A stretch of 64,000 nt of DNA, from positions 1,238,208-1,302,207 of the forward strand of contig CAWHYF010000005.1 of assembly GCA_963833585.1 (NCBI GenBank). The letters run 5' to 3'. Origin of the DNA: Bog-756 sp963833585 (GTDB lineage: Bacteria > Actinomycetota > Acidimicrobiia > Acidimicrobiales > RAAP-2). The notes beneath the pieces are model-generated. The model made no database searches. It had not been told where the DNA came from and saw only the letters and a list, made by a program, of their open reading frames with translations. Both the position numbers and the translations under genes were made by a program. This document shows, one piece after another, positions 8,838 to 16,770 of the stretch. Numbering within the stretch: position 1 is the stretch's first letter; each line of letters opens with the position of its first letter.

Positions 8838-10505
8838 TCAGCCGGCGCCGAGGAAGGGGGTGCCGTAGGAGAAGACCCCGCCGTCCCACCCGGCCAGCCA
8901 GTAGCCGCCGGTGGAGGCGTTGACCGCCATCCCGATCACGGGTGCGCCGAACGGGACCTGGCCCGCTCCACCGTGGAACGGCGCCGACCCGAAGGTGAAG
9001 ACCCCGCCGTCGCTTCCCACCAGCCAGTACCCCCGGCCGTCGGGGGCGGCGGCCATGGCCACCACCGGAGCGTTCAGCTTCTGGCCGCCCATGCCGCCGT
9101 AGAAGGTGGCGTCGCCGAAGGCGAAGACCCCGCCGTCGCTGGCCACCTCCCAGTACCCCTTGCCGTCGTGGCTCACGGTGAGGCCCACCACCGGGGCGCC
9201 CAGCCTCTGACCGCCGGTGCTGCCGTAGAAGGTGGCGTCGCCGAAGGCGAAGACCCCGCCGTCGCTGGCCACCTCCCAGTACCCCTTGCCGTCGGCCGTG
9301 GGCGCCAGTCCCACCACCGGGGCGTTGAGACTCCTACCGCCCATGCCGCCGTAGAAGGTGGCGTCGCCGAAGGCGAAGACCCCGCCGTCGCTGGCCACCT
9401 CCCAGTACCCCTTGCCGTCGGCCGTGGGCGCCAGTCCCACCACCGGGGCGTTCAGCATGAGGGTGGCGGCCGATCCGTAGTTGACCGCCCAGCCGTGGGG
9501 CGACACGGCACCGGTGTCGTCCACCAGCCAGTACCCGGTAGCCCCCGGGTCCGAGGCCACCCCGGTGACCGGGGTCGCCATGCCACCGGGCACCGGCCGG
9601 GCGGCGGTCGGCGTGGAGGACACCTCCGCCGAGGCGGCGGACAGACCGGCGGCACTGACCGCCCGCACCACGAAGTAGTAGGCGGTGCCGGGCCGGAGGT
9701 CGGTGACGGTGTAGGACCGCCCCGAGATCAGGGTGGGGTTGACCGGGACGACGCCCTCTCCCCCGGGAGTGGTGGACAGGTAGACGCCGTACCCAGAGAC
9801 CGGGCCGGTCCCCGACGCCGTCGGCGCCGACCAGGTGATCCGGGACGAGGCGTGGCCGATGCCCGCCCTGACCGCCGTGGGCGGCGTGGGGGGTGTGGGG
9901 GGCGCCCACGCCGGGGGGGGCGTCGCCGTCTGCGCCCGGGCGTCAGCGATGATCGCCGCCGCCAAGGGCGAAGCCGGCGGCCTGACGGCCGGGGCCAGCG
10001 GGCCACCGGACCCGGCCTCCGAGGCGGTGCGGAACGGCGACCCCGGCGGAGTGCCCGCGATGCTGGTGGGCGTGGTGGTCCCGGTGGTCGGATGGCGCCG
10101 GGCGTGTCCGGCGTGGACCCGCTTGGCCCGGCTGGTCACCGGTGGGACGGTGCTCGCCGGGTGGGCCGGTGGCGAGGTCGGGCCGCCCGGCGCGACCGAG
10201 GCCGAGCTGGTCGCCGTGGCGGGCGTCTTGGCGCCGAACGCCGCCGCCCCGCCCCTGGGAGCGGAGGTCGGGGTGGTCTGGGTACCGGAGGTGCCCCGGG
10301 CCCTGGCCTCGCTGGCCGACGAGGTGGTCGGATGGGCGTCGTGGCGGGCGAGCCCCGCGCCGAGCGACACGACCACCAGGACGGCCAGTGTGGAACCGAG
10401 CATCGTGCGGGCCCGCTTGTCGGGCAGGGGGCTGTCACCGACCAGCCAGCGGAGCCACTGCTTCATCCCCTGAGCCCAACTCTTCAACGTCAAGCGCCCC
10501 TTCAT
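8838..10505 (-). CDS. Membrane-anchored or secreted FN3-domain protein with six C-terminal GYW/SDGGVF repeats
   Basis: The protein has 555 residues from ATG 10505, chosen because GGGG sits five bases upstream; ATG 10520 and 10466 are alternatives. A hydrophobic anchor (MLGSTLAVLVVVSLGAGL) follows a charged N-terminus. Then come a long Ala/Pro/Thr-rich stretch, a fibronectin type III domain (ITWSAPTASG to YYFVVRAVSAAGLSAAS), and six 42-residue repeats with the core GYWEVASDGGVFAFGDATFYG. The protein therefore acts outside the membrane, probably in surface adhesion or carbohydrate contact; this is inference. The repeats resemble those I know from Acidimicrobiia surface proteins. No enzymatic motif was seen. 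Confidence 0.85.
   Translation of the reverse strand: MKGRLTLKSWAQGMKQWLRWLVGDSPLPDKRARTMLGSTLAVLVVVSLGAGLARHDAHPTTSSASEARARGTSGTQTTPTSAPRGGAAAFGAKTPATATSSASVAPGGPTSPPAHPASTVPPVTSRAKRVHAGHARRHPTTGTTTPTSIAGTPPGSPFRTASEAGSGGPLAPAVRPPASPLAAAIIADARAQTATPPPAWAPPTPPTPPTAVRAGIGHASSRITWSAPTASGTGPVSGYGVYLSTTPGGEGVVPVNPTLISGRSYTVTDLRPGTAYYFVVRAVSAAGLSAASAEVSSTPTAARPVPGGMATPVTGVASDPGATGYWLVDDTGAVSPHGWAVNYGSAATLMLNAPVVGLAPTADGKGYWEVASDGGVFAFGDATFYGGMGGRSLNAPVVGLAPTADGKGYWEVASDGGVFAFGDATFYGSTGGQRLGAPVVGLTVSHDGKGYWEVASDGGVFAFGDATFYGGMGGQKLNAPVVAMAAAPDGRGYWLVGSDGGVFTFGSAPFHGGAGQVPFGAPVIGMAVNASTGGYWLAGWDGGVFSYGTPFLGAG
8841..9582 (-). repeat. 126-bp tandem coding repeats of the FN3/GYW protein
   Basis: Six in-frame units encode 42-residue repeats. 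The central three are almost identical at DNA level: GCGAAGACCCCGCCGTCGCT recurs at the same place in each unit. The outer ones have drifted (GYWLVDDTGAVSPHG at the N-terminal side, GYWLAGWDGGVFSYG at the C-terminal side). Near-identity of the middle units points to recent duplication or gene conversion. Confidence 0.85.
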
Positions 10506-10860
10506 CGACCCCGATGCCATCGGACGACCGTCTGGGTGGTTTCCTCGTCCTCCCCAACCCGAGGCGCCGTGCGTGCATTGGCGGCTACCGGGCCACCCCC
10601 CACCCCGTGGAAGCGACGAACCTTCCGAAGTATAACGACGGCCCCCCGGCATCGGAAGGGCGCCGGGGACATTGCCTCCCAGAGGTCACCCACCGCGTTC
10701 GAGCCTCCGGGTGATGGCGCCCTGAACCGTGACCACCCGGCGGCGGCGGTGGCCCGGAGAACGTGGAGGCCCGCTCGGTTGACACTCCCCGTTCCCGCGG
10801 CGTCGGCGTCACCACGCCGGGCTCGTCGGACCCGCGGCGAGAGCTCGGTGAACCGCCGAA

Positions 10861-10906
10861 TACTTGCCCGGGCGGGTTTACTACTTGCCCGGGCACGCTC
10901 TATCCT
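10861..10906 (+). promoter_or_regulatory. Promoter with two TACTTGCCCGGG operator-like motifs ahead of the P63C gene
   Basis: TACTTGCCCGGG occurs at 10861-10872 and 10882-10893. A plausible promoter is TTACTA (10878-10883), a 17-base spacer and TATCCT (10901-10906). The second motif then fills the spacer, where a bound repressor would block polymerase. The start codon of the P63C gene is at 10965 behind GGAGGGG. The element matches the pair at 8680-8731. The regulator is unknown and no MarR gene lies in the window. Confidence 0.5.
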
Positions 10907-10964
10907 GGAGGAGCGGCGACCGACTCGGCGCCGGTGGTACGGAGACAACGGGAGGGGCCCCGCG

Positions 10965-11990
10965 ATGGCCGAGGGACAGAGGAGCGCCAGCCGCGCCGGG
11001 CGGGAATTGGGAAGGCTCGGGGCCAGGAAGGGCGGACGGGCCCGGGCCCGGGCCCTGACGCCGGCCGAGCGTACCGAGATCGCCCGACGCGCCGTGCGGG
11101 CCCGCTGGGCCAAGTCCGGGAAGGGGCCGCCCCCTGCCGCCCCCGGGATCGTCCCGGGCGCAGCCATGGCCCGGTCCCTGTTCCGGGGGCCGTTGACCCT
11201 CGCCGGTATCCGCCTCGAGGGTCACGTGTTGAGCGACGGGCGCCGGGTGTTGGGTGACGAAGGAGTGGTGGAGGCGTTCACCGGTGGCACCGGTTCCGGC
11301 GGAATGGACCGGGTGCTCGGCAAGCTCCCTGAGGATCAGCGACCGGTGGCGGGCGTGCCGACCGTTCCCTTCCGGGTGCCCGGTCGCCCCGGGGTCGAGG
11401 TCGGCTACGAGGCCTCGACGGTCGTTTCCCTGGCCGGGGTGCTCCTGGCGGCGAGGGCCGCCGGGCCCCTCAAGAAGCAGCCGGCGCGGGCGGCGGAGAC
11501 GGCCGAGGCCCTCGTCCGGGACGCCGCCGCCGTCGGGATGGTGGGTCTGATCGACGAAGCCACCGGGTACGCCAAGGTGCGGGTCCGCCAGTCGGCCCGG
11601 CGCTCCCTGCAGGCGTTCATCGCCGAGGACATCGGCCGATGGGCCTCGTACTTTCCGAAGGAGTTCTGGGCGCAGCTGGCCCGCCTGGACGACGCGGACT
11701 CCCCGCGCCGTCGGTCGATCGGATGGGCGACGTACGTGATGCTCTTCGTCTACGACGCCATCGACGCCGACGTTGGCCGGGAGCTCCGTCGACCGCCGGG
11801 CGACGCGCCGTTCCGGCCGACCGTCCCCCAGTGGTTGGACGAGATCGGCCCGCGGCGGCTCGAGCGCCGGATGGCCGCCATCGTCACCGAGATGCAGAGG
11901 TGCGCCGACATGGACGGGTTCACGTCGACCTTCGCCAAGGTCCTGCACCAGGGTCCGTCCCGGGCCGAGCTGGCCGCAGGCGACGACTGA
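10965..11990 (+). CDS. P63C-domain protein with N-terminal basic GRLGARKGG / ARRAVRARWAK motif
   Basis: The protein has 341 residues from ATG 10965 with GGAGGGG at 10951. The N-terminus carries a basic segment with GRLGARKGGRA and RTEIARRAVRARWAK, a motif often found in DNA-associated small actinobacterial proteins. A middle P63C-like region (about residues 185-265) has IDEATGYAKVRVRQSARRSLQAF, then DIGRWASYFPKEFWAQLARL. P63C proteins occur in phages and scattered bacterial loci and their role is not established. The gene stands alone and converges with panD. Its promoter carries the palindromic motif described above, so it is probably repressed under some condition. Confidence 0.75.
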   Translation: MAEGQRSASRAGRELGRLGARKGGRARARALTPAERTEIARRAVRARWAKSGKGPPPAAPGIVPGAAMARSLFRGPLTLAGIRLEGHVLSDGRRVLGDEGVVEAFTGGTGSGGMDRVLGKLPEDQRPVAGVPTVPFRVPGRPGVEVGYEASTVVSLAGVLLAARAAGPLKKQPARAAETAEALVRDAAAVGMVGLIDEATGYAKVRVRQSARRSLQAFIAEDIGRWASYFPKEFWAQLARLDDADSPRRRSIGWATYVMLFVYDAIDADVGRELRRPPGDAPFRPTVPQWLDEIGPRRLERRMAAIVTEMQRCADMDGFTSTFAKVLHQGPSRAELAAGDD

Positions 11991-11996
11991 ACCCCT

Positions 11997-12021
11997 CGGC
12001 CGGTACCGGTTCCGCCGGCCG
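11997..12021. terminator. Hairpin between convergent P63C gene and panD
   Basis: CGGCCGG (11997-12003) pairs with CCGGCCG (12015-12021) across an 11-base loop, within the 39 bases separating two convergent stops. It is a GC-only stem without a T-tract, so it is plausible as a bidirectional terminator but not certain. Confidence 0.35.
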
Positions 12022-12029
12022 GGAACAGG

Positions 12030-12380
12030 TCAGGGCACCTCGACGGGGCGGTTGTCTTCGTCGACCACGATGACCGACGGGTGGTGGGAGGCGATCTCGT
12101 CGTCCTCGACGTCGACGAAGGTCACGATGATCACCAGGTCGCCGACCTGGGCCAGCCTGGCGGCCGCTCCGTTGAGGCAGATCTGACCGTCGGTCCCCTC
12201 GATGGCGTAGGTCTCGAACCGGGCGCCGTTGTTGAGGTTGTACACCGACACCTGCTCGCCGGGGACGATGTCGGCCGCCTTCATCAGCACCGGATCGATC
12301 GAGATGGAGCCCACGTAGCTGAGGTCGGCGTCGGTGACCCGGGCCCGATGGACCTTGCCGTTCATCATCCTTCGTCGCAC
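12030..12380 (-). CDS. panD: Aspartate 1-decarboxylase (pyruvoyl enzyme)
   Basis: The protein has 116 residues. It makes beta-alanine from L-aspartate for pantothenate and CoA synthesis. The start is GTG 12380: AGGAGAGG lies eight bases upstream, and this start puts the self-cleavage pair exactly at G24-S25 in YVGSISID, as in known PanD proteins. Other family marks are K9 in NGKVHRARVT, the Y-x-I-x-G loop in YAIEGTDGQICLNGAAA, and GDLVIIVTF. The C-terminal tail ends in ...DNRPVEVP. No other pantothenate genes are adjacent. Confidence 0.95.
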   Translation of the reverse strand: MRRRMMNGKVHRARVTDADLSYVGSISIDPVLMKAADIVPGEQVSVYNLNNGARFETYAIEGTDGQICLNGAAARLAQVGDLVIIVTFVDVEDDEIASHHPSVIVVDEDNRPVEVP

Positions 12381-12491
12381 GACCACTGCCTCTCCTGCCG
12401 GTGACGACCTCCGGGCCAACCGCCCACTCGACCCCTCCACTGTACTGCGAGGTGGTCGGCGCCCCTCACCTCGACCATGGGGGCGGCCCGG

Positions 12492-13142
12492 CTACTGGCG
12501 GAGTCGGGCGTACTCGATCACTCGACTCACGACGACGTCGTCGGCCTTGGCCACCGTGCCGCTGTCCACCGGCGGCTGGGGGTCGTATTCGATCATCAGC
12601 TGGGCGGCCTGGGCCGCAGTGCGGTCGATCAGCACCTCCAGCAGGCGCAGGGCCATGTCGATCCCGCTCGACACCCCGGCGGCGGTGATGATCCGGTGAC
12701 CCGGGTGCTCGACCACCCGCTGGGCGGTCGGGGTGGCCCCGAAGGCGGCCAGTTCGGCGTAACTGGCCCAGTGGGTGGTGGCGGTGAGCCCCTCCAGGAG
12801 GCCGGCGGCTCCCAGCACCAGGGAGCCGGTGCAGACCGACGTGGTCATCCGGCTCCGGTCGTGGGCGTGGCGTAGCCACTCGAGCACGCGTCGGTCGTCT
12901 TGGAGGGCCCGGGTTCCGATGCCCCCCGGGAACACCACGATGTCGGGCTCGGGGCACTCCTCGAAGGTGGCGTCGACGGTGACCCCGAGGAGTCCGTTGT
13001 CGCTCCGGACCTCGCCCCGCCGGTGGCCGATGAAGGTGACGTCGATGGTGGGGATGCGCTGGAGCACCTCGTAGGGTCCGACGGCGTCGAGGGCGGTGAA
13101 CCGGGGGAACAAGGGAATGGCCACCCGGAGGTCGTCGGTCAT
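12492..13142 (-). CDS. DJ-1/PfpI-family protein (isonitrile hydratase-like)
   Basis: The protein has 216 residues. The DJ-1/PfpI fold is shown by VVFPGGIG, the nucleophile elbow with cysteine in TTSVCTGSLVLGAAGLL, and THWASYAELAAFG. The pattern ITAAGVSSGIDMALRL near residue 165 is typical of the isonitrile hydratase / GlxA N-domain branch. The ATG at 13142 overlaps the stop of the upstream GlxA-type regulator (ATGA), so the two are co-translated. The substrate is unknown. It is a stand-alone copy of the same domain that heads the regulator. Confidence 0.85.
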   Translation of the reverse strand: MTDDLRVAIPLFPRFTALDAVGPYEVLQRIPTIDVTFIGHRRGEVRSDNGLLGVTVDATFEECPEPDIVVFPGGIGTRALQDDRRVLEWLRHAHDRSRMTTSVCTGSLVLGAAGLLEGLTATTHWASYAELAAFGATPTAQRVVEHPGHRIITAAGVSSGIDMALRLLEVLIDRTAAQAAQLMIEYDPQPPVDSGTVAKADDVVVSRVIEYARLRQ

Positions 13143-14122
13143 GCCGGTCTCCCCTCGTGCCGGACGGTGAAACGGCGTCGGTAGCCGTCGGGGCTGACTC
13201 CCACGCGGCGCTGGAAGGTCCGCCGGAGGGTCTCGGCGGATCCGAACCCGCACCGGGCCGCCACCGCCTCCAGGGTGTCGGTGGTGGTCTCCAACTCCCG
13301 GCGGGCGGCCTCGAGGCGCACCCGCTCCACGAACCGGCCCGGAGTCTCCCCCACCTGCTCGGAGAACACCCGGGTGAAGTGGCGCACGCTCATGGCCGCC
13401 GCGGCCGCCAGGGCAGGCAGCCGATGGTCCCGGGCCGGAGCCGACTCCACCAGGGTCTGCACCGCCCGGACGGCGGACCGTTCGGCTCGGGGTACCCACA
13501 CCGGGGAGGCGAATTGGGTCTGGCCCCCCGGACGATGGAGGAACATGACCAGCCACCGGGCCACGGTCTGGGCCACCTCGGTGCCGAGGTCCTCCTCCAC
13601 CAGAGCCAAGGCCAGATCGATGCCGGCGGTCACGCCGGCGCTGGTCCAGAACTTCCCGTCGCGGAGGTAGATCGGATCGGCGTCCACCTCCAGAGTCGGG
13701 TGCTCGCGGGCCAGCTGTTCGGCCGAGGCCCAGTGGGTGGTGACCCGCCGGCCACCCAACAGGCCGGCTTCGGCGGCCAGGAAGGCGCCCGTGCACACCG
13801 TGGCCACCCGGCGGCTCCGACCGGCGGCGGCGGCGATCCAGGCCACCAGGGGGGCGTCGGCGCAGGCGGCCCGGGCCCGGTCGCCTCCGGGCAGCACCAG
13901 GGTGTCGATCCGCCGGACGGGACGGGGCAGCCGTTCGGTGCCGAGGACCATCCCGCTCCCGGTCCGCACCGCGCCGCCGTCGGACGAGACCAGCGAAACG
14001 TCGTACCCTCCGGCTCCGGCGGCGGCGACCCGGGTGGCCCCGGCGAAGACCTCGAACGGTCCGACCGCGTCGAGCGACTGCATCCCCGGATAGGCCACCA
14101 CGACCACGTTGCGCGTGCTCAT
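13139..14122 (-). CDS. GlxA-family transcriptional regulator (DJ-1/PfpI domain plus AraC HTH)
   Basis: The protein has 327 residues. An N-terminal amidase-like DJ-1 domain (about 1-190: YPGMQSLDAVGPFEVF, LVLPGGDRA, VATVCTGAFLAAEAGLL, THWASAEQLA) is followed by a C-terminal AraC double HTH (about 225-320: MSVRHFTRVFSEQVGETPGR and AARCGFGSAETLRRTFQRRVG). Such regulators control amine or nitrile breakdown genes in many bacteria. It overlaps the downstream DJ-1 gene by four bases, and that gene is its most likely target and partner. The start ATG at 14122 has only a weak ribosome site. Confidence 0.92.
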   Translation of the reverse strand: MSTRNVVVVAYPGMQSLDAVGPFEVFAGATRVAAAGAGGYDVSLVSSDGGAVRTGSGMVLGTERLPRPVRRIDTLVLPGGDRARAACADAPLVAWIAAAAGRSRRVATVCTGAFLAAEAGLLGGRRVTTHWASAEQLAREHPTLEVDADPIYLRDGKFWTSAGVTAGIDLALALVEEDLGTEVAQTVARWLVMFLHRPGGQTQFASPVWVPRAERSAVRAVQTLVESAPARDHRLPALAAAAAMSVRHFTRVFSEQVGETPGRFVERVRLEAARRELETTTDTLEAVAARCGFGSAETLRRTFQRRVGVSPDGYRRRFTVRHEGRPA

Positions 14123-14294
14123 CCCGGTCAGCCTGGACCACCTGGGAGGTGGCGTCAATGACACAATCCCCACGATTTAGGCCACCACAGCCGCCCCGCC
14201 CGTCCCCCGGATCCTTCGCCGGAGCGCGGGGGTCCTCCTATCCTGGGGGTCCCAAACGCCGTCCGGCGATGGGTGCCGAGCCGAGGGGACGTCC

Positions 14295-15350
14295 GTGGCG
14301 ATCCGTGTCATCCAATGGGCCACCGGTGGGGTGGGCCGAGCCGCCGTGGCCGGTGTCGTGGCCCATCCCGATCTGGAGCTGGTGGGGTGCTGGGTGCACA
14401 GCGCGGGCAAGGCCGGGCACGACGTGGGCGAGCTGTGCGGGCTCCAGCCCCTGGGGGTGACGGCCACCGACGACGTGGCCCGGCTGGTGGACCTGGCGGC
14501 CGACTGCGTGATCTACGCGCCGATCATGGCCGACCCGGAGGTGGTGGTCCGTCTGCTCGCTTCGGGAAAGAACGTGGTGACACCCCTCAATTGGTTCTTC
14601 CCGGGTGGTCGGGACGAGTCACGCATCGAGGCGGCATGCCGCGAGGGGCAGGCGACCGTCCACGGCACCGGCATCCACCCGGGCGGCATCACCGAGCGGT
14701 TCCCCCTGGCCGTCTCGGCCCTGTCCCAGTCCATCACCCATGTCCGGGCGGAGGAGTTCTCGGACATCCGCAGCTACGGCGCCCCGGGGGTGGTGGGCGA
14801 CATCATGCTGTTCGGAAAAACTCCCGAGGAGGCGGCGTCGAGCATGATGCCGACCATCCTCGGGGACGGCTTCGGCCAGTCGGTGGCCATGGTCGGGCAC
14901 GCCCTCGGATTCGGGCTCGACCCCCAGCTGCAGGTGAGCCACGAGGTGGCCGTGGCCACCGCACCCATCGACTCCCCCATCGGGCCCATCGCGCCGGGAC
15001 GCATCGCAGCCCAGAAGTTCTGCTGGGAGGCGACGGTGAGGGGGACGCCGGTGATCAGCGTGCGGACCAACTGGTTCATGGGTCAGCAGCATCTCGACCC
15101 GGCCTGGACCTTCGGGCCCCAAGGTGAGCGCTTCGAGGTGGAGGTGACCGGCGACCCGACCAGCCGGGTGACCTTCCACGGTTGGCACCCGGCCTCCATC
15201 GAGGCGGGCCTGGTGCGCAATCCGGGCGTCGTGGCCACCGCCACCCACTGCGTGAGCGCCGTGCCGGCCGTCGTGGCCGCGGCGCCGGGGATCCGTAGCT
15301 ACCTCGACCTCCCGTCCTACTCCGGCCGGGCCGCCCAGGACCTCCGCTGA
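14295..15350 (+). CDS. Dihydrodipicolinate reductase-like / 2,4-diaminopentanoate dehydrogenase-like oxidoreductase
   Basis: The protein has 351 residues from GTG 14295 behind GAGGGGAC. The N-terminal Rossmann start IRVIQWATGGVGRAAV, then VIYAPIMAD and GTGIHPGGITERFP, is the pattern of proteins annotated as DapB-like or 2,4-diaminopentanoate dehydrogenase in actinobacteria. It is longer than true DapB (about 250 residues), and the DapB catalytic signature is not seen. It is probably an NAD(P)-dependent oxidoreductase of unknown substrate. It stands alone, converging with an alpha/beta hydrolase. Confidence 0.75.
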   Translation: MAIRVIQWATGGVGRAAVAGVVAHPDLELVGCWVHSAGKAGHDVGELCGLQPLGVTATDDVARLVDLAADCVIYAPIMADPEVVVRLLASGKNVVTPLNWFFPGGRDESRIEAACREGQATVHGTGIHPGGITERFPLAVSALSQSITHVRAEEFSDIRSYGAPGVVGDIMLFGKTPEEAASSMMPTILGDGFGQSVAMVGHALGFGLDPQLQVSHEVAVATAPIDSPIGPIAPGRIAAQKFCWEATVRGTPVISVRTNWFMGQQHLDPAWTFGPQGERFEVEVTGDPTSRVTFHGWHPASIEAGLVRNPGVVATATHCVSAVPAVVAAAPGIRSYLDLPSYSGRAAQDLR

Positions 15351-15395
15351 GGGTCGGGACCGCCGGATCCTGGATCGGAGGCCGCCCTCACCCGA

Positions 15396-16256
15396 TCACG
15401 ACAGGGTGGGTCGGACCCGTTCGTCCAGGAAGCTGATCACGGCATCCGAGAAGACGTCGTTGCGATCGCCGGCGATCATGTGGGCCGCTCCGTCCACCGC
15501 CACCACGGTGGCGTCGGGGATCCGGGCCACCAGATCGTCCACGCCCTCCTGGGTCACCACATCGCTCAGCAGCCCGTGTACCAGCATGGTGGGCACGTGG
15601 ATGTTGCTCATCGCCACGTCCAAGAGGCCGAAGAGCCGGTCGGGCACCCGCTCGGTCCGGTCCTGGAAGATGAACTTCGGATCCCAGTGCCAGTACCAGC
15701 GTCCGTCCCGCTCCCGGAGCACCTTCATCAGACCGGCCGGGTTCACCGCCCTGCTCCGGTTGGGGGTGTAGGCGGCAATGGCCGCGGCGGCGTCCTCCAG
15801 GGTGTCGAAGCCGTCCACCCCCGACTGCATGAAGGTGGCGATGCGCTGGATGCCCTCGTCGTTGGTCTTCGGGGTGATGTCCACGAGCACCAGGCCGCTG
15901 GAGACCACCCGGTCACTGGTCCCCTCGGCCAACATGGCCGACATCCCCCCGAGGGAGGCGCCGACCAGCACCGGGGGCCGGCCCAGGGCGTCGGCTACGG
16001 CCACACAGTCAGCGCAGAAGGCGGTGAAGGAGTAGTCCCCGTTGGGAGCCCAGTCGCTCTCGCCGTGTCCACGCAGATCGAGGGCCACGGCCCGCCATCC
16101 GTGGCCGGCCACGTTCTCGGCGGTCCGGCCCCAGGCGTGCCTGGTCTGACCCCCGCCGTGGAGGAACAGCACGGGCCAGTCGCCGGGATCCCCCCGTACG
16201 TCCGCCACCAGGTGCATCCCCTCGAAGCCTTCGAACACCACTCGCTCGGGATCCAT
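15396..16256 (-). CDS. Alpha/beta-fold hydrolase
   Basis: The protein has 286 residues. The oxyanion-hole motif LHGGGQTRHAW (about 33-42), the nucleophile S101 in VGASLGGMSAML, the likely acid D232 and the histidine H259 in DGAAHMIAGDRND form a complete catalytic set. The region LDLRGHGESDWAPNGDY is typical of esterases, epoxide hydrolases and haloperoxidase-like enzymes. No signal peptide was seen, so it is cytoplasmic. The substrate cannot be named. The start at ATG 16256 is the only ATG before the conserved core. Confidence 0.9.
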   Translation of the reverse strand: MDPERVVFEGFEGMHLVADVRGDPGDWPVLFLHGGGQTRHAWGRTAENVAGHGWRAVALDLRGHGESDWAPNGDYSFTAFCADCVAVADALGRPPVLVGASLGGMSAMLAEGTSDRVVSSGLVLVDITPKTNDEGIQRIATFMQSGVDGFDTLEDAAAAIAAYTPNRSRAVNPAGLMKVLRERDGRWYWHWDPKFIFQDRTERVPDRLFGLLDVAMSNIHVPTMLVHGLLSDVVTQEGVDDLVARIPDATVVAVDGAAHMIAGDRNDVFSDAVISFLDERVRPTLS

Positions 16257-16390
16257 GGGCCCATGGTCACATAGGTCGGCTCCGGGGGTAAAAACCTGTC
16301 CTGGTCCGGGCCGGCCCACCCGATGGGTTACCGTCGGTTCGGGACGGAGCCCGGCGGCACGGGAGGCCGTCACCGTGATCGGGAGGGACG

Positions 16391-16727
16391 ATGGAGTACG
16401 AACGGGCCCGGGTCCGCCTGCAGGAGGAGCGAGACCGGGTGGAGCGCCTGCTGGCCGAAACCGAGGCCGCCGGCCTCGACGACCGCACCGAAGCCGATCA
16501 GGGCGGGGAGCTGGCCGATCCGGCCGAGCGTCAGACCGCGGAGCAATCCGACGACGCCGTGGCCGCCGGATTGCGGGGGCGACTGGCCGCCATCCATCGG
16601 GCGCGAGCACCGGATCGAGCAGGGGACGTACGGGTACTCGGTGCGGAGCGGCTCGCCCATCCCCGACGAGCGGCTCGAGGCCGACCCGGCCGCCGAGCTC
16701 ACGGTGGACGAGGCTCGAGCCCCCTGA
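16391..16727 (+). pseudogene. TraR/DksA-family protein, frameshifted, zinc-less variant
   Basis: The first frame (from ATG 16391) gives MEYERARVRLQEERDRVERL through GLRGRLAAIHRAR. The matching C-terminal half, HRIEQGTYGYSVRSGSPIPDERLEADPAAELTVDEA, is in another frame ending at 16727. Adding one base near 16605 would join them into a normal-sized (about 112-residue) DksA-like protein with a coiled coil and a globular tip. The four zinc cysteines of the classical family are replaced (YGYSVRSG instead of YG.C..CG), as in a known actinobacterial subgroup. Either a one-base deletion has killed the gene or the base call is wrong. Confidence 0.7.
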
Positions 16728-16770
16728 GCCGGCCCTCCCGTGGTGTCCGCCCTCGGGATACGGTCTTCGC

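Noticed and set aside
8841..9582. Regular 126-base repeats as a CRISPR array
   Set aside because: Repeats are contiguous, in frame and encode a conserved 42-residue unit; there are no spacers.
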